Origin: Aliiruegeria lutimaris | GTDB taxonomy: Bacteria; Pseudomonadota; Alphaproteobacteria; Rhodobacterales; Rhodobacteraceae | Assembly: GCF_900099935.1 (NCBI RefSeq) | Contig: NZ_FNEK01000044.1 | Location: 1 to 41,379, forward strand | Reading direction: 5' to 3' | Length of the DNA: 41,379 nt | Part shown: positions 8,047-17,277 of the stretch, in pieces | Numbering within the stretch: the first letter of the stretch is position 1 | Layout: each line of letters starts with the position of its first letter | Notes under the pieces: model-generated | Told to the model about the DNA's origin: nothing | What the model saw: the letters and a program-made list of their open reading frames with translations, nothing else | Database searches by the model: none | Position numbers and translations under genes: made by a program

Positions 8047-9906
8047 ATGAATGCAACCCGCCCCAACATAGGCCAAGATCGCCAACTTCCGATCATCCGG
8101 CAACTTGATGAGACGGTCATCAACCGGATCGCTGCTGGCGAAGTGGTTGAACGCCCCGCCTCCGCCGTGAAGGAACTGGTGGAGAACGCGCTCGATGCCG
8201 GTGCCACCCGAATCGAGGTGGCCTATGCCGATGGCGGGAAACGGATCATCCGGGTGAGCGACGATGGCTGCGGGATGTCCGCCAGCGACCTGCCGCTTGC
8301 GCTTTCCCGCCACGCCACCTCCAAGATCGATGGCTCCGACCTGCTCGATATCCGGTCCTTCGGCTTCCGCGGCGAGGCGTTGGCCTCGCTCGGCGCGGTC
8401 GGACGGCTCACCGTTACCAGCCGCCTGCGCCACAGTGCCGAAGCCGCACGCATTGTCGTCACCGGCGGTGCGATGGGGTCTGTTACACCCGCCGCGCTGG
8501 CGCGAGGAACGGTGGTAGAACTGCGCGACCTGTTCTACGCCACGCCGGCACGTCTCAAATTCATGCGCACTGACCGGGCCGAGGCGCAGGCGATCACCGA
8601 CGTGATCAAGCGGCTGGCCATGGCCGAACCCGCAGTCTCCTTCACCTTGCGCGACATCACCGCCGATGGCGAAGGACGCATCACCTTTCGCGCCGATTCC
8701 GAGACGGGCGACCTGTTCGACGCGCTACGGGGGCGACTTTCGCGCATCCTTGGGTCCGAGTTCACCGAGAACGCGATCGTGATAGATACCGAGCGCGACG
8801 GGCTGCGACTCACCGGTTTCGCCGCGCTGCCGACCTACTCGCGTGGCTCCGCCATTGCGCAATATCTTTTCGTCAATGGCCGCCCTGTGCGGGACAAGCT
8901 GCTCACCGGCGCACTGCGCGCCGCCTACATGGATTTCCTCAGCCGGGACCGGCATCCCGCCGCGGCCCTGTTTATCGACTGTGACCCGCAGCTGGTGGAT
9001 GTGAACGTCCACCCCGCCAAGGCCGAAGTGCGATTCCGCGAGCCGGGCACGGCGCGCGGGCTTATCGTCTCCGGGCTTCGCCACGCGATTGCCGATGCCG
9101 GCCATCGCGCCTCGAGCACCGTTGCCGGCGCAACGCTCGGCGCCTTTCGGCCCGAACCGAGCGGTCCACCGCGGGTCTACCAGATGGACCGGCCAAGCCC
9201 TGGCGCCCTGCGCAGCGCCTACGCGGCACAGGCCCCCCTGGTCGAACCCGAAGGCTTTGCCGAGGCCGCCTCACCCTCGGCCCGAATCGAACCGGCGCCA
9301 GAGCCTGCGCAATCCCCGGTACAGGATCTGCCGCTTGGCGCGGCCCGGGCACAGGTGCACGAGAACTATGTTATCGCCCAGACACGGGACGGCATCATCA
9401 TCGTCGACCAGCATGCGGCGCATGAACGCCTCGTCTATGAACGGCTCAAGCGACAGATGGCGGAGAACGGCGTCGCGGCACAGGCGCTGCTCATTCCCGA
9501 GATCGTCGAACTGGGTGAAGGCGATTGCGCGCGGCTGATGGCTGTCTCCGACGAGTTGCGTCAACTGGGACTGACCATCGAGCCCTTCGGCGGTGGCGCC
9601 GTCGCCGTGCGCGAAACGCCGGCGATTCTCGGCGAGGTGAATGCAAAGGCACTGCTTTCCGACATTCTCGACGAAATCGCCGATCTCGGAAACTCCACCG
9701 CGCTCGGCGCCCGAATCGACGCCGTCCTGAGCCGCGTTGCCTGCCATGGCTCGATCCGCTCCGGCCGGCAGATGCGCGCCGAGGAGATGAACGCGCTCCT
9801 GCGCGAAATGGAAGCCACCCCGCATTCGGGCCAGTGCAACCACGGCCGGCCGACCTATGTCGAACTGAAGCTGGCCGATATCGAGAGGCTTTTCGGCCGG
9901 ACATGA
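8047..9906 (+). CDS. mutL: DNA mismatch repair protein MutL
   Basis: Matchmaker ATPase of mismatch repair that couples MutS to strand incision. The 619-residue protein has the GHKL ATPase motifs ([30 protein letters not shown]) in the first ~130 residues. A proline-rich linker (about 360-430) and a dimerisation domain follow. The C-terminal domain contains [12 protein letters not shown] (residues 454-465), which fits the DQHA-x2-E-x4-E endonuclease motif of MutL proteins from bacteria without MutH. The C-terminal metal-site segment GQCNHGRPT is also present. I chose ATG 8047; an earlier in-frame start overlaps the rpsO terminator. It overlaps rmuC by 4 bp. Confidence 0.97.
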   Translation: MNATRPNIGQDRQLPIIRQLDETVINRIAAGEVVERPASAVKELVENALDAGATRIEVAYADGGKRIIRVSDDGCGMSASDLPLALSRHATSKIDGSDLLDIRSFGFRGEALASLGAVGRLTVTSRLRHSAEAARIVVTGGAMGSVTPAALARGTVVELRDLFYATPARLKFMRTDRAEAQAITDVIKRLAMAEPAVSFTLRDITADGEGRITFRADSETGDLFDALRGRLSRILGSEFTENAIVIDTERDGLRLTGFAALPTYSRGSAIAQYLFVNGRPVRDKLLTGALRAAYMDFLSRDRHPAAALFIDCDPQLVDVNVHPAKAEVRFREPGTARGLIVSGLRHAIADAGHRASSTVAGATLGAFRPEPSGPPRVYQMDRPSPGALRSAYAAQAPLVEPEGFAEAASPSARIEPAPEPAQSPVQDLPLGAARAQVHENYVIAQTRDGIIIVDQHAAHERLVYERLKRQMAENGVAAQALLIPEIVELGEGDCARLMAVSDELRQLGLTIEPFGGGAVAVRETPAILGEVNAKALLSDILDEIADLGNSTALGARIDAVLSRVACHGSIRSGRQMRAEEMNALLREMEATPHSGQCNHGRPTYVELKLADIERLFGRT

Positions 9907-11108
9907 TCACGATTGGCGAGACGACATTTGCGCTGGACGACCCAGCGGTGATCGCAGCGCTGCTGACGCTTTCGGTGCTGCTGTTGCTGTTCGTGCTGCT
10001 GGTGTCGGCTGTCCGCCGCGCCGGGCGGGCCGCCGATATGGCACAGCCGATGCTTCAGCATATGGACACGCTTACGGGCCGGATCCAGTTGCTGTCGGAC
10101 GGCCAGCATCAGCTCGCCGGTGGCCTAACCCATGTTTCCGAGGCACAGGCGCAATCGCAGGTGCAAATGTTGCAGCTCATGGAAACCCGGCTGGCCGAAG
10201 TGACATCCAAGATGGGCGAGAGCCTGCAGGGTTCCTCCACCCGCACCGCACGTTCCCTCGGCGAGTTGCACCAGCGGCTGGAAACCATCGACCGTGCCCA
10301 GGCCAATATCGAGAAACTCTCCGGCGACGTTCTCTCGCTGCAGGACATCCTGTCGAACAAGCAGACCCGCGGTGCATTTGGCGAGATCCAACTCAAGGAT
10401 ATCGTCTCCAAGGCGCTTCCGGCGGACAGCTACGAATGGCAGGCGACGCTCTCCAACGGCAGGCGCGCCGATTGCCTGATCCGCCTGCCGAACCCGCCGG
10501 GGCCAATCGTGATCGACAGCAAGTTTCCGCTGGAAGCCTATGAAGCGCTGCGCAATGCCAACACGCAATGGGAACAGGCCGAGGCGACCAAGGCGATGCG
10601 CGTCGCGGTCAAGGCGCATATCAAGGCAATCTCGACCAAGTACATCATCGAGGGCGAAACCGCCGACGGCGCGTTGATGTTCCTGCCCTCAGAGGCGGTC
10701 TATGCCGAGTTGCACGCCAATTTCGGCGAACTCGTGCGTGAGGGCTTTGCCGCCCGCGTCTGGATCGTTTCACCGACGACCTGCATGGCCACACTCAACA
10801 CTATGCGCGCGATTCTCAAGGACGCCCGAATGCGCGAACAGGCGGGGGCCATCCGCAAGGAACTCGGCCTGCTGCATGCCGATGTCGAACGGCTGGAGGC
10901 GCGCGTCGGCAATCTCGACAAGCATTTCTCCCAGGCCGCCAAGGATATCGGCGAAATTCGCATCAGCGCAGAGAAGGCCGGAAAACGCGCCCGCCGGTTG
11001 GACAGTTTCGATTTCGAGGAACTCGCGCCGGAAGTGGCGCCTGCACCAGTGCCGGGGCGCAGCCCGGTCCAGATTCTGCGACCCGGGCAGGAGAGCCCGG
11101 CAGACTGA
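9903..11108 (+). CDS. rmuC: DNA recombination protein RmuC
   Basis: RmuC limits DNA inversion and rearrangement and contains a PD-(D/E)XK-like nuclease domain. The 401-residue protein has one N-terminal membrane segment (about 15-37), a long coiled coil (about 45-150), and the RmuC core with [23 protein letters not shown] and [11 protein letters not shown]. It starts at the ATG overlapping the mutL stop (ATGA), so the two genes are translationally coupled. Frames extending further upstream inside mutL are rejected. The end is compositionally loose (proline-rich tail), as usual for the family. Confidence 0.95.
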   Translation: MITIGETTFALDDPAVIAALLTLSVLLLLFVLLVSAVRRAGRAADMAQPMLQHMDTLTGRIQLLSDGQHQLAGGLTHVSEAQAQSQVQMLQLMETRLAEVTSKMGESLQGSSTRTARSLGELHQRLETIDRAQANIEKLSGDVLSLQDILSNKQTRGAFGEIQLKDIVSKALPADSYEWQATLSNGRRADCLIRLPNPPGPIVIDSKFPLEAYEALRNANTQWEQAEATKAMRVAVKAHIKAISTKYIIEGETADGALMFLPSEAVYAELHANFGELVREGFAARVWIVSPTTCMATLNTMRAILKDARMREQAGAIRKELGLLHADVERLEARVGNLDKHFSQAAKDIGEIRISAEKAGKRARRLDSFDFEELAPEVAPAPVPGRSPVQILRPGQESPAD

Positions 11109-11229
11109 CCGGCCGAAGGAAATACGCCCCCAGCGGCAAGATGTTTACGGTCTCCGCTACGCTTTCTCTTGCAGTTGTCGCCCGGGCGCGTGAAAAATAA
11201 GAAAACAACATGTGAAAAGGGGGAGGGCC

Positions 11230-11556
11230 ATGCTGGAAATCAGCACCGGAAAATTGGTGAGGATTATTGCACTGGCACGTGAATACGGCCCCGAAAACGC
11301 GCATCTGCGCGACTATATCTCCGGGTTGAACGTGGACGAGCAGGTGAACCTCGTGGCGCTTGTCTGGATTGGCCGTGACAGCTTCTCCGCAGACGAGTTG
11401 GAAGACGCGCTCGACACCGCGCGACGCGAACGCTCCGCGCCGACCGAGGACTATCTTGGCGGCATGCCGGACCTGGCGAATTTTATCGAAGATGGTATGG
11501 AAGCGCTCGGAATGAATGTCGCCCACGAGGAAGACCATCTGCGCGAACGGGACTAG
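11230..11556 (+). CDS. DUF3775 family protein
   Basis: A small acidic protein of 108 residues with the DUF3775 pattern: MLEISTGKLVRIIALAREY, then LNVDEQVNLVALVWIGRD and a C-terminal acidic helix. The function is unknown. The ATG at 11230 follows GGGGGAGG; an in-frame start 18 nt upstream lies within that binding site. It is 121 nt downstream of rmuC and 173 nt upstream of the cold-shock gene on the same strand. I cannot tell whether it is cotranscribed with either. Confidence 0.8.
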   Translation: MLEISTGKLVRIIALAREYGPENAHLRDYISGLNVDEQVNLVALVWIGRDSFSADELEDALDTARRERSAPTEDYLGGMPDLANFIEDGMEALGMNVAHEEDHLRERD

Positions 11557-11729
11557 CGGGCGATGCGCAAAGCCAGTTGACCGAATCTCGATTTTGGGGC
11601 ATAGCCCCGCTCGCTACGTTATAAGCTATCGATCTGCATTCTCCTTCCCGGCGACTGGCATTCGATCTTGCCTGACGACGCCGAGCTGTCGCATTCTGCG
11701 GGCAGTGATACTTTTAAGGAGAACACGGA
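11557..11729 (+). promoter_or_regulatory. Putative promoter and 5' leader of the cold-shock gene
   Basis: This 173-nt gap holds a short GGGGC-ATA-GCCCC hairpin (11597-11609), which may end the DUF3775 transcript. A TTATAAGC -10-like element follows at about 11619. A leader of about 100 nt then runs to an AAGGAG ribosome binding site. A long structured leader is typical of csp genes, but no -35 is convincing here. Confidence 0.4.
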
Positions 11730-11936
11730 ATGGCCACTGGCACCGTAAAATGGTTCAACTCCACCAAGGGCTACGGCTTCATTGCCCCGGATTCCGGCGG
11801 GAAGGACGTTTTCGTCCATATTTCTGCTGTCGAACGTTCGGGCCTGACCGGCCTCGCCGACAACCAGAAGGTCACCTACGACCTCGAATCCGGTCGGGAC
11901 GGGCGCGAGAGCGCAAAGAATATCAGCCTCGCCTGA
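11730..11936 (+). CDS. Cold-shock protein (CspA family)
   Basis: A single cold-shock domain of 68 residues that binds single-stranded RNA and DNA. RNP1 (KGYGFI) and RNP2 (VFVHIS) are intact, and the N-terminus GTVKWFN is canonical. AAGGAG lies upstream of the ATG. The gene has its own leader and a strong terminator, so it is probably monocistronic. Alphaproteobacteria carry several paralogues, so a specific gene name is not justified. Confidence 0.96.
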   Translation: MATGTVKWFNSTKGYGFIAPDSGGKDVFVHISAVERSGLTGLADNQKVTYDLESGRDGRESAKNISLA

Positions 11937-11961
11937 TTTTCCACGATACTTTTTTCGAGAG

Positions 11962-11986
11962 GGGCGCGCTGCGGTGCGCCCTTTTT
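11962..11986 (+). terminator. Intrinsic terminator after the cold-shock gene
   Basis: An 8-bp stem GGGCGCGC / GTGCGCCC (one G-T pair) with a TGCG loop is followed by TTTTT, 25 nt after the stop codon. Confidence 0.9.
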
Positions 11987-12062
11987 CGTTTCGGGGCATT
12001 GTCAGCGAATCGATCCGGTTTCATCCGTTGAAGGGGGCGCTACCCCCGCGCCTAAAGGCGCT

Positions 12063-12134
12063 CCCCCGGGATATTTACAGTCAGAAGAAGCCCAGTTTGT
12101 TTCCGTCTTCTTCTGACTCCAAATATCCTGGGGG
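12063..12134. repeat. Long palindromic repeat element (28-nt arms)
   Basis: The inner arms AGTCAGAAGAAG (12079-12090) and CTTCTTCTGACT (12107-12118) match perfectly. The outer arms CCCCCGGGATATTT (12063-12076) and AAATATCCTGGGGG (12121-12134) differ by one base. The centre is 16 nt. The right arm continues into GGGGGC...GCCCCCC. The AATATCCTGGGGG core recurs at 29800-29813, so this belongs to a dispersed repeat family. It separates the csp gene from the saccharopine dehydrogenase gene converging from the right, and could act as a bidirectional terminator. Confidence 0.8.
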
Positions 12135-12222
12135 CTTTGGGGTGCCCCCCAAGGGCGGTGAGAGCCGATAACCGGTACCGTACGATTCTCGGGCGACACC
12201 TCATTTCGGCTTTTACGGCCAA

Positions 12223-13365
12223 TCACACGAGGTGATCGACGACCATCATATGCTGCGCCTGTACATCCACCGCCTCGAGCCACCGCTCGACGAGGCGCGG
12301 ATCGCTCGGGGCCGCGCTGACACCGGGTGGGATCTCGCGCGCCTTGGCCGATTCGACGGCCAGCGACACGGGCTGCGAAACGAGACGAGCCATGGCACTG
12401 CCGCGCGCGTCGCCCCAGGCATCGAGAAGATAGGTCTTGTGATAGCGGACCTCTCCCTGCTGACTGACCTTGAGGGCCACGCAGAGAATCACCCGGTCCG
12501 GCTCGTCTTCATCATAGGCATATTCGGCCCAGAGCTGGTCCGACATTTCCTTGAGGCGCGCATCGCCCTGTGGCCCTTCCAGCGTCTCGAACTCTGAGAA
12601 GATCCCCGCCCAGGCCTCCGTCCAGCCATTCAGACGTAGCGTTCCACGCACGAACTGGCGCACCTTCCAGCCGTCCTCGAAGCCGTATTGCTTCATGAAG
12701 GGGAGCGAGTCGCGGTTTGGATAGACCTCGAAGCTCTCCGGTTGCGGCAGCGGCGCGTCATAGCGCGATACGGCATCCCATGGCCGCGCAATGTCGAGCA
12801 CCGAGTAGTCGCGGATAGACCGCGAGGGCGAACGCAGCGCCTTGAGAACCCCCAGTGGCGACCAGCTGAACTTGTAGCGGAAGGCGTTAGGCTCCTTCGG
12901 AACACCGCCGCAATAGGAGACGAATTCATACTCGGCATCGGGCCGCACATGGCCGCCCTTGCGCATATCGGCCACCAACCAATGGGCCATGAGGTGGTCG
13001 ATCCCCGGATCCAGCCCCACCTCGTTGACAAGACACACCCCGGCCTCCTTCGCCGCGCCGTCCAGCGCGGCCATTTCGGGCGAGATGTAGGAGGAAGAGA
13101 CGAAATGTGCCCGCTCTTCGATGCATGTCTTGGCCAGCGGCACATGCCAGTCACCGGGCAGCATCGAGACGACCACGTCACCGGGGTTCAGCGCCTCGCG
13201 CAGTGTCGGCAGGTCGAAGGGTTCGATCCAGTCTGTAAGGTCGCCCACCGTCTCATGCGCCTTGGCGACGGTGCGGTTCCAGACACAGACCTCGTTGTTG
13301 AATTCCAGCAGCCGGCGCAAGCCGGGAATGGCACTCAAACCGGTGCCGCACCAATGGATCGTCAT
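12223..13365 (-). CDS. Saccharopine dehydrogenase family protein (Lys9-like)
   Basis: Predicted to interconvert saccharopine and glutamate plus 2-aminoadipate semialdehyde, or a related reaction. The 380-residue protein has an N-terminal Rossmann domain (IHWCGTGLSAIPGL, residues 3-16) and the saccharopine dehydrogenase catalytic/dimerisation region with NEVGLDPGIDHLMA and YCGGVPKEPNAFRYKFSWSP. The ATG at 13365 is preceded by GAGGGGAAG; a TTG five codons earlier is rejected. It follows the Lys1-like gene with an 11-nt gap on the same strand. The family also includes homospermidine synthase-like enzymes, but the adjacent Lys1-like gene makes saccharopine the likely substrate. Confidence 0.88.
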   Translation of the reverse strand: MTIHWCGTGLSAIPGLRRLLEFNNEVCVWNRTVAKAHETVGDLTDWIEPFDLPTLREALNPGDVVVSMLPGDWHVPLAKTCIEERAHFVSSSYISPEMAALDGAAKEAGVCLVNEVGLDPGIDHLMAHWLVADMRKGGHVRPDAEYEFVSYCGGVPKEPNAFRYKFSWSPLGVLKALRSPSRSIRDYSVLDIARPWDAVSRYDAPLPQPESFEVYPNRDSLPFMKQYGFEDGWKVRQFVRGTLRLNGWTEAWAGIFSEFETLEGPQGDARLKEMSDQLWAEYAYDEDEPDRVILCVALKVSQQGEVRYHKTYLLDAWGDARGSAMARLVSQPVSLAVESAKAREIPPGVSAAPSDPRLVERWLEAVDVQAQHMMVVDHLV

Positions 13366-13376
13366 TTGTCTTCCCC

Positions 13377-14432
13377 TCAAACTTCGGCGACGTGGCGATC
13401 GAATTCGGCCTTCGCACGTCCCCAGACCCCGGATTCGAGTTTGTCGAGGCCCATAAGCGAGGGCAAGAGTTGCGTGGCGAAATCTTCGGAGCTCTCTGCC
13501 GGCAGCATGGAGGGCAAGTTATCGATGGCGGTGACATCAAGCACCGGATCGTCATGGACGCGCAATGCGGGCGCGGCCCAGTCGGTCACCCGATCATAAA
13601 CCTTGATCGGAGAGAAATCGCTCGACGGGTCACAGGAAATGTCGCCGATCACCGAAAGCCTGCGCGGATCGGTCTTCGCGGAAGCCGGCACGAACACCGG
13701 CGTTCCCGTGCGGGCGAGGATGCAGTTCAGGAACAACTCATGCGCGAGAATCTCCGGGAAGGGACCGCCATGGGCGGTTTCTTCCATGTCCCAAAGGGTC
13801 GTCGCCACGCCCATTGCCTCGCAGAGATCGGCCGCGCCGGTGCCCACGCGCCCCTTGGCGCCGATGATCAGGGCAGAGGGCCGCGATGCCCCCGTGGCAT
13901 CAAGCTCGGATTCCAGCTCCTCCAGCAGCGCCGGCTGCCCGGAATAGACGCCGACCGGCCCGCAGACTTCGCCCCGTTGCTGCGCGGCCCAGCATTTCAA
14001 CGACACTGCAGCCCCGGCATAGCCCGCCCAATAGCCGAAAGCCGCCACCCGGCGGCCGGACTCGTCGACGAGATATTCGAGGTCGTAAAGCGCCCCGCCA
14101 CCGGCCTTGAAGAGTTTCAGCAACTCGCGCCCATCCGCCTGCCCCTTATAGGCATGGCCGAACATGATGTGGCGGTGTTTGAGGGGCTGTCCGTCCAGCG
14201 GCAGCTCCTTCAGGCCAAAGATGATCGCATCGTCTGGGGCCTGCCGCCAACTGCCGGCTTCGGCAATCCCGGCACCGGCAGCGAGATAAGGGTCGAGCGG
14301 CAGGGCGCGGACCGGGCTTTCTTCCACTGTCACCCGGAACCCTGCGGCCCGCAGCGCCTTCACCCCCTCGGCGAGAATGCCAACCCGCTCTTCATTCGGC
14401 CGTTCCTCGGCGCGCACCCACAGATGTGTCAT
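13377..14432 (-). CDS. Saccharopine dehydrogenase (NAD+, L-lysine-forming; Lys1-like)
   Basis: Interconverts saccharopine with lysine plus 2-oxoglutarate. The 351-residue protein has the alanine dehydrogenase/PNT-type N-terminal fold (LWVRAEERPNEERVG), GLKELPLD and HIMFGHAYKGQ segments typical of Lys1, and a nucleotide-binding region near LIIGAKGRVGTGA. The ATG at 14432 follows GAAGG. It is the first gene of a two-gene unit with the Lys9-like gene. Because asd, dapA and dapB show that lysine is made through diaminopimelate, this pair more likely works toward lysine degradation. That direction is inference. Confidence 0.9.
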   Translation of the reverse strand: MTHLWVRAEERPNEERVGILAEGVKALRAAGFRVTVEESPVRALPLDPYLAAGAGIAEAGSWRQAPDDAIIFGLKELPLDGQPLKHRHIMFGHAYKGQADGRELLKLFKAGGGALYDLEYLVDESGRRVAAFGYWAGYAGAAVSLKCWAAQQRGEVCGPVGVYSGQPALLEELESELDATGASRPSALIIGAKGRVGTGAADLCEAMGVATTLWDMEETAHGGPFPEILAHELFLNCILARTGTPVFVPASAKTDPRRLSVIGDISCDPSSDFSPIKVYDRVTDWAAPALRVHDDPVLDVTAIDNLPSMLPAESSEDFATQLLPSLMGLDKLESGVWGRAKAEFDRHVAEV

Positions 14433-14525
14433 TGCAAACCTTCGTCTTCTGCGTCCTCGTGTTGGCGCGCACAAAAGAGAGGTTCCGAGGGGATTGCAAG
14501 GGGCGCGGCAGACGGCCGCGATGGC

Positions 14526-15839
14526 TCAGTTCGTGGCCTCCAGCCCCTCGGGCTTGCCGACCACGACGAAGTGCAACTGCTCCGGATCCACAAGTTCGGC
14601 GGCCACGCGGCGGATATCCTCCACCGTCACCGCGTTGATCTTGTCATTGCGGGTGCGCAGGTAATCGGGCGTCAGCCCGTCCATCTGCATGCCGACAAGG
14701 ATATTCGCGATCCGGCCATTGCCGTCGAAGCGCAAAGGATAGGCGCCTGTGAGGTAAGTTTGGGCACGATCCAGCTCTTCCTGGCTCACGCCTTCCTCGG
14801 CCAGCCGTTTCCACTCGTCTTGCACCACGGCCACGGTCTCTGCGGCACGGGCGTTGACGGTGGAGACCATGCCCATGAACATTTCCGAGAGGTCCATCGG
14901 GTAGATATAGGCAGCAACACCGTAGGTGAGGCCACGTTTCTCCCGGACTTCCTCCATCAGACGCGAGGAGAAGCCGCCACCGCCGAGGATCTGCGCCATG
15001 ATATAGGCGGGGAAGAAATCCGGATCATGCCGCTTCATGCCACGCTGGGCAAAGATCATCACCGATTGCGGGGTGTCGAAATCGACGACCGTCACGCCGC
15101 CACCGAGCGTGTAGTCGATCCGGTCGGGCATGGGCGCCCCTTCGGCCGGCAGTTCGCCCAGCAGCGTATCCAACAGGTCTGACAACTCGTCGGACGTGAT
15201 GTCGCCCACGGCAGATACATAGACACGGTCGCGGGCCAGAGCGGCCGCATGGGCGGCAACGATATCGTCCCGCGTCAGCGCCGAAACGCTTTCTTCGGTC
15301 CCATCCGAGGACGTGCCGTAAGGGTGATTGCCGAAAGCCAAGGCATGGAATGTCTGCGACGCGATGGCGTCGGGGTCCGTCTTGTCGGTGTCTATGGAGG
15401 CCAAGACCTGCCCGCGCACCCGCTCCACGGCATCACCGTCGAAACGCGGACTGACAAGCGCCTGCCGCAGCAGCTCCATGGCCTCTGCGCGGTTCTCGGT
15501 CAGCACCTTGGCCGAAACCGAGAGCGAATCGTCTTGGACACGGAAACTGAATTCGGCGGCGAGGCTCTCCACGGCAATCGCAAATTCCTGCGAGTCGCGC
15601 TCGCCCGCGCCCTCTTCGAGCAATGCCGCCATCAGGTTCGTGGCCCCGCGCTTGCCTGGGGCATCAAGGCTCGTGCCCCCGCGAAAGCGCAGTTCCAGCG
15701 CGACGAAGGGGATGGAATGTTCCTCGACTAGCCAGGCGTCGATGCCGCCTGGCGTCGAGACTTCCTGGATCTCGATCTCGGCCTGCGCCGGCAGGGAGGC
15801 CAGCACGGCAAAGGCAAATGCGATCAGCGCGCGCATCAT
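14526..15839 (-). CDS. M16 family peptidase homologue, probably inactive partner subunit
   Basis: A 437-residue exported protein with a signal peptide ending near AQA (residue 20). It has two M16-type halves with the C-terminal RGLTYGVAAYIYP motif and an ILGGGGFSSRLMEEVREK segment. The zinc motif HxxEH is missing: the corresponding helix reads NLMAALLEEGAGERD. This is what is seen in the non-catalytic partner of two-subunit M16 peptidases. Its start overlaps the stop of the active M16 gene by 4 bp (ATGA), so the subunits are probably made in equal amounts and work as a heterodimer in the periplasm. Confidence 0.92.
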   Translation of the reverse strand: MMRALIAFAFAVLASLPAQAEIEIQEVSTPGGIDAWLVEEHSIPFVALELRFRGGTSLDAPGKRGATNLMAALLEEGAGERDSQEFAIAVESLAAEFSFRVQDDSLSVSAKVLTENRAEAMELLRQALVSPRFDGDAVERVRGQVLASIDTDKTDPDAIASQTFHALAFGNHPYGTSSDGTEESVSALTRDDIVAAHAAALARDRVYVSAVGDITSDELSDLLDTLLGELPAEGAPMPDRIDYTLGGGVTVVDFDTPQSVMIFAQRGMKRHDPDFFPAYIMAQILGGGGFSSRLMEEVREKRGLTYGVAAYIYPMDLSEMFMGMVSTVNARAAETVAVVQDEWKRLAEEGVSQEELDRAQTYLTGAYPLRFDGNGRIANILVGMQMDGLTPDYLRTRNDKINAVTVEDIRRVAAELVDPEQLHFVVVGKPEGLEATN

Positions 15840-17188
15840 TGGGTGACCTCCTCGGCCATGACCATATCCGTCTCTTGAAGATAGCCCGTCACTGCCTTGC
15901 GTTTGTCAAAGAGCCGCGCGGCGGCGGCCTCGACATCCTCGGGCGTTACCTGTTGCAGGATCTCCGGCCAGGCCTGCACATCCTCGACCGTCAGCCCCGA
16001 GGTCAGCGCTTCGCCATAGGCGCGCGCAAGCCCTTGCAACGAATCCTTGCGGAAAATCTCGGAGGCGCGGAGCTGCATCTTCAGCCGCTCGAAACTCGCC
16101 TCGTCCACACCCTCGGTCAGGAAGGTCTCGATCACGCGGTCCATGTCGGCCTCGGCTTCCGCAAGGCTCCGCCCCGGCACTGGCATGACCAGCACCTCAA
16201 AGGTCGTCGCGTCGAGAGAAACACCGTCATACATCGCCGTGGTGTAAAGGGCGGTCTTCTCGTCGAATTCCAGCGTCTGCCCCAACAACGACGAGGCGCT
16301 GGAGCCGCCGAGAAGCTCGGAAAGGTAGATCAGCGCGGCCGCCTCTTCCTGCGAACCGGCCTTGCGCTGCGGCGCGAGATAGCTGCGCCGGACATAGGGT
16401 TGGCCAACGCGCGGGTCGCTGTAGGAAAGGCGGCGCTCGGCTAGCTGCGGCGGCTCGGTCGGGCGGACCCGCTCCGGCAGGTCTGGATTGGCGGCGATCG
16501 GGCCGAAATGTTCCTCGGCCATCACGCGCACATCTGCCGGTGTCACATCTCCGGCCACGATCAGGATCGCGTTATTGGGCGCGTAATATTCGCTGTAGAA
16601 ATCGAGCGCATCCTTTCCCGAAAGCGTCTCGATCTCGTGCTTCCAGCCGATGATCGGAATGCCGTAGGGGTGGTTGAGATACTGCGCCGCGCGTCTCTGC
16701 TCGCCGAACAATGCGCCGGCGCTGTTCTCGATCCGCTGGTTGCGCTCTTCAAGGATCACGTCGCGCTCGGGCAGCACCACCTCGTCGGTCAGCACCAGAC
16801 CGGTCATCCGGTCCGCCTCCATCTCCATCATCAGGTCCAGCCGGTCGGCGGCCACCCGCTGGAAATAGCCGGTGTAATCCTGGCTGGTGAACGCGTTGTC
16901 GGAGCCGCCATTGAGTTCGACCGTGGCCGAGAACTCGCCCGGCTCCAGCGTGTCGGTACCCTTGAACATCAGGTGTTCGAGGAAATGGGCGATGCCGGAC
17001 TTGCCCGCCGGCTCGTCGGCGGCACCGATGCGGTACCACACCATGTTCACGGCCACGGGCGCGCGGTGATCTTCGATCACCACCACGTCCATACCGTTTT
17101 CAAGCGTGAAACTCGTGACCTCCTCGGCCAGAGCCGGCAGGGCCAGGGCGAAACTCAAAAGAAGAGCGGGCGCAATGCGTCGATCCAT
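15836..17188 (-). CDS. M16 family zinc peptidase, catalytic subunit
   Basis: A periplasmic zinc metallopeptidase of the pitrilysin/processing-peptidase family. The 450-residue protein has a signal peptide (cleavage near ALA, residue 21). It carries the inverted zinc motif HFLEH (His68, Glu71, His72) followed about 75 residues later by the third ligand region ERDVILEERNQR (Glu147/148). A C-terminal M16 domain has the PYVRRSYLAP segment. It is coupled to the inactive homologue downstream. It follows the BamF-like lipoprotein gene by 89 nt, so it may be part of the purH-lspA-bamF transcript. The substrate is unknown; outer-membrane or exported peptides are plausible. Confidence 0.95.
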   Translation of the reverse strand: MDRRIAPALLLSFALALPALAEEVTSFTLENGMDVVVIEDHRAPVAVNMVWYRIGAADEPAGKSGIAHFLEHLMFKGTDTLEPGEFSATVELNGGSDNAFTSQDYTGYFQRVAADRLDLMMEMEADRMTGLVLTDEVVLPERDVILEERNQRIENSAGALFGEQRRAAQYLNHPYGIPIIGWKHEIETLSGKDALDFYSEYYAPNNAILIVAGDVTPADVRVMAEEHFGPIAANPDLPERVRPTEPPQLAERRLSYSDPRVGQPYVRRSYLAPQRKAGSQEEAAALIYLSELLGGSSASSLLGQTLEFDEKTALYTTAMYDGVSLDATTFEVLVMPVPGRSLAEAEADMDRVIETFLTEGVDEASFERLKMQLRASEIFRKDSLQGLARAYGEALTSGLTVEDVQAWPEILQQVTPEDVEAAAARLFDKRKAVTGYLQETDMVMAEEVTQ

Positions 17189-17277
17189 GGAATCCTCGTG
17201 TTTCCTATCTGGGCAAAAATACGGTCAGGCGCGGCGCAATCAACCGACCCAACGAGGATGTGACCGACAGTGGCGGA

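Noticed and set aside
12002-12283. 93-codon minus-strand frame over the palindromic repeat
   Set aside because: Its translation is produced by the repeat itself, and the frame runs into the end of the saccharopine dehydrogenase gene.
13392-15182. 596-codon plus-strand frame across the saccharopine and M16 genes
   Set aside because: It spans two well-identified minus-strand genes and the gap between them, which no real gene would do here.
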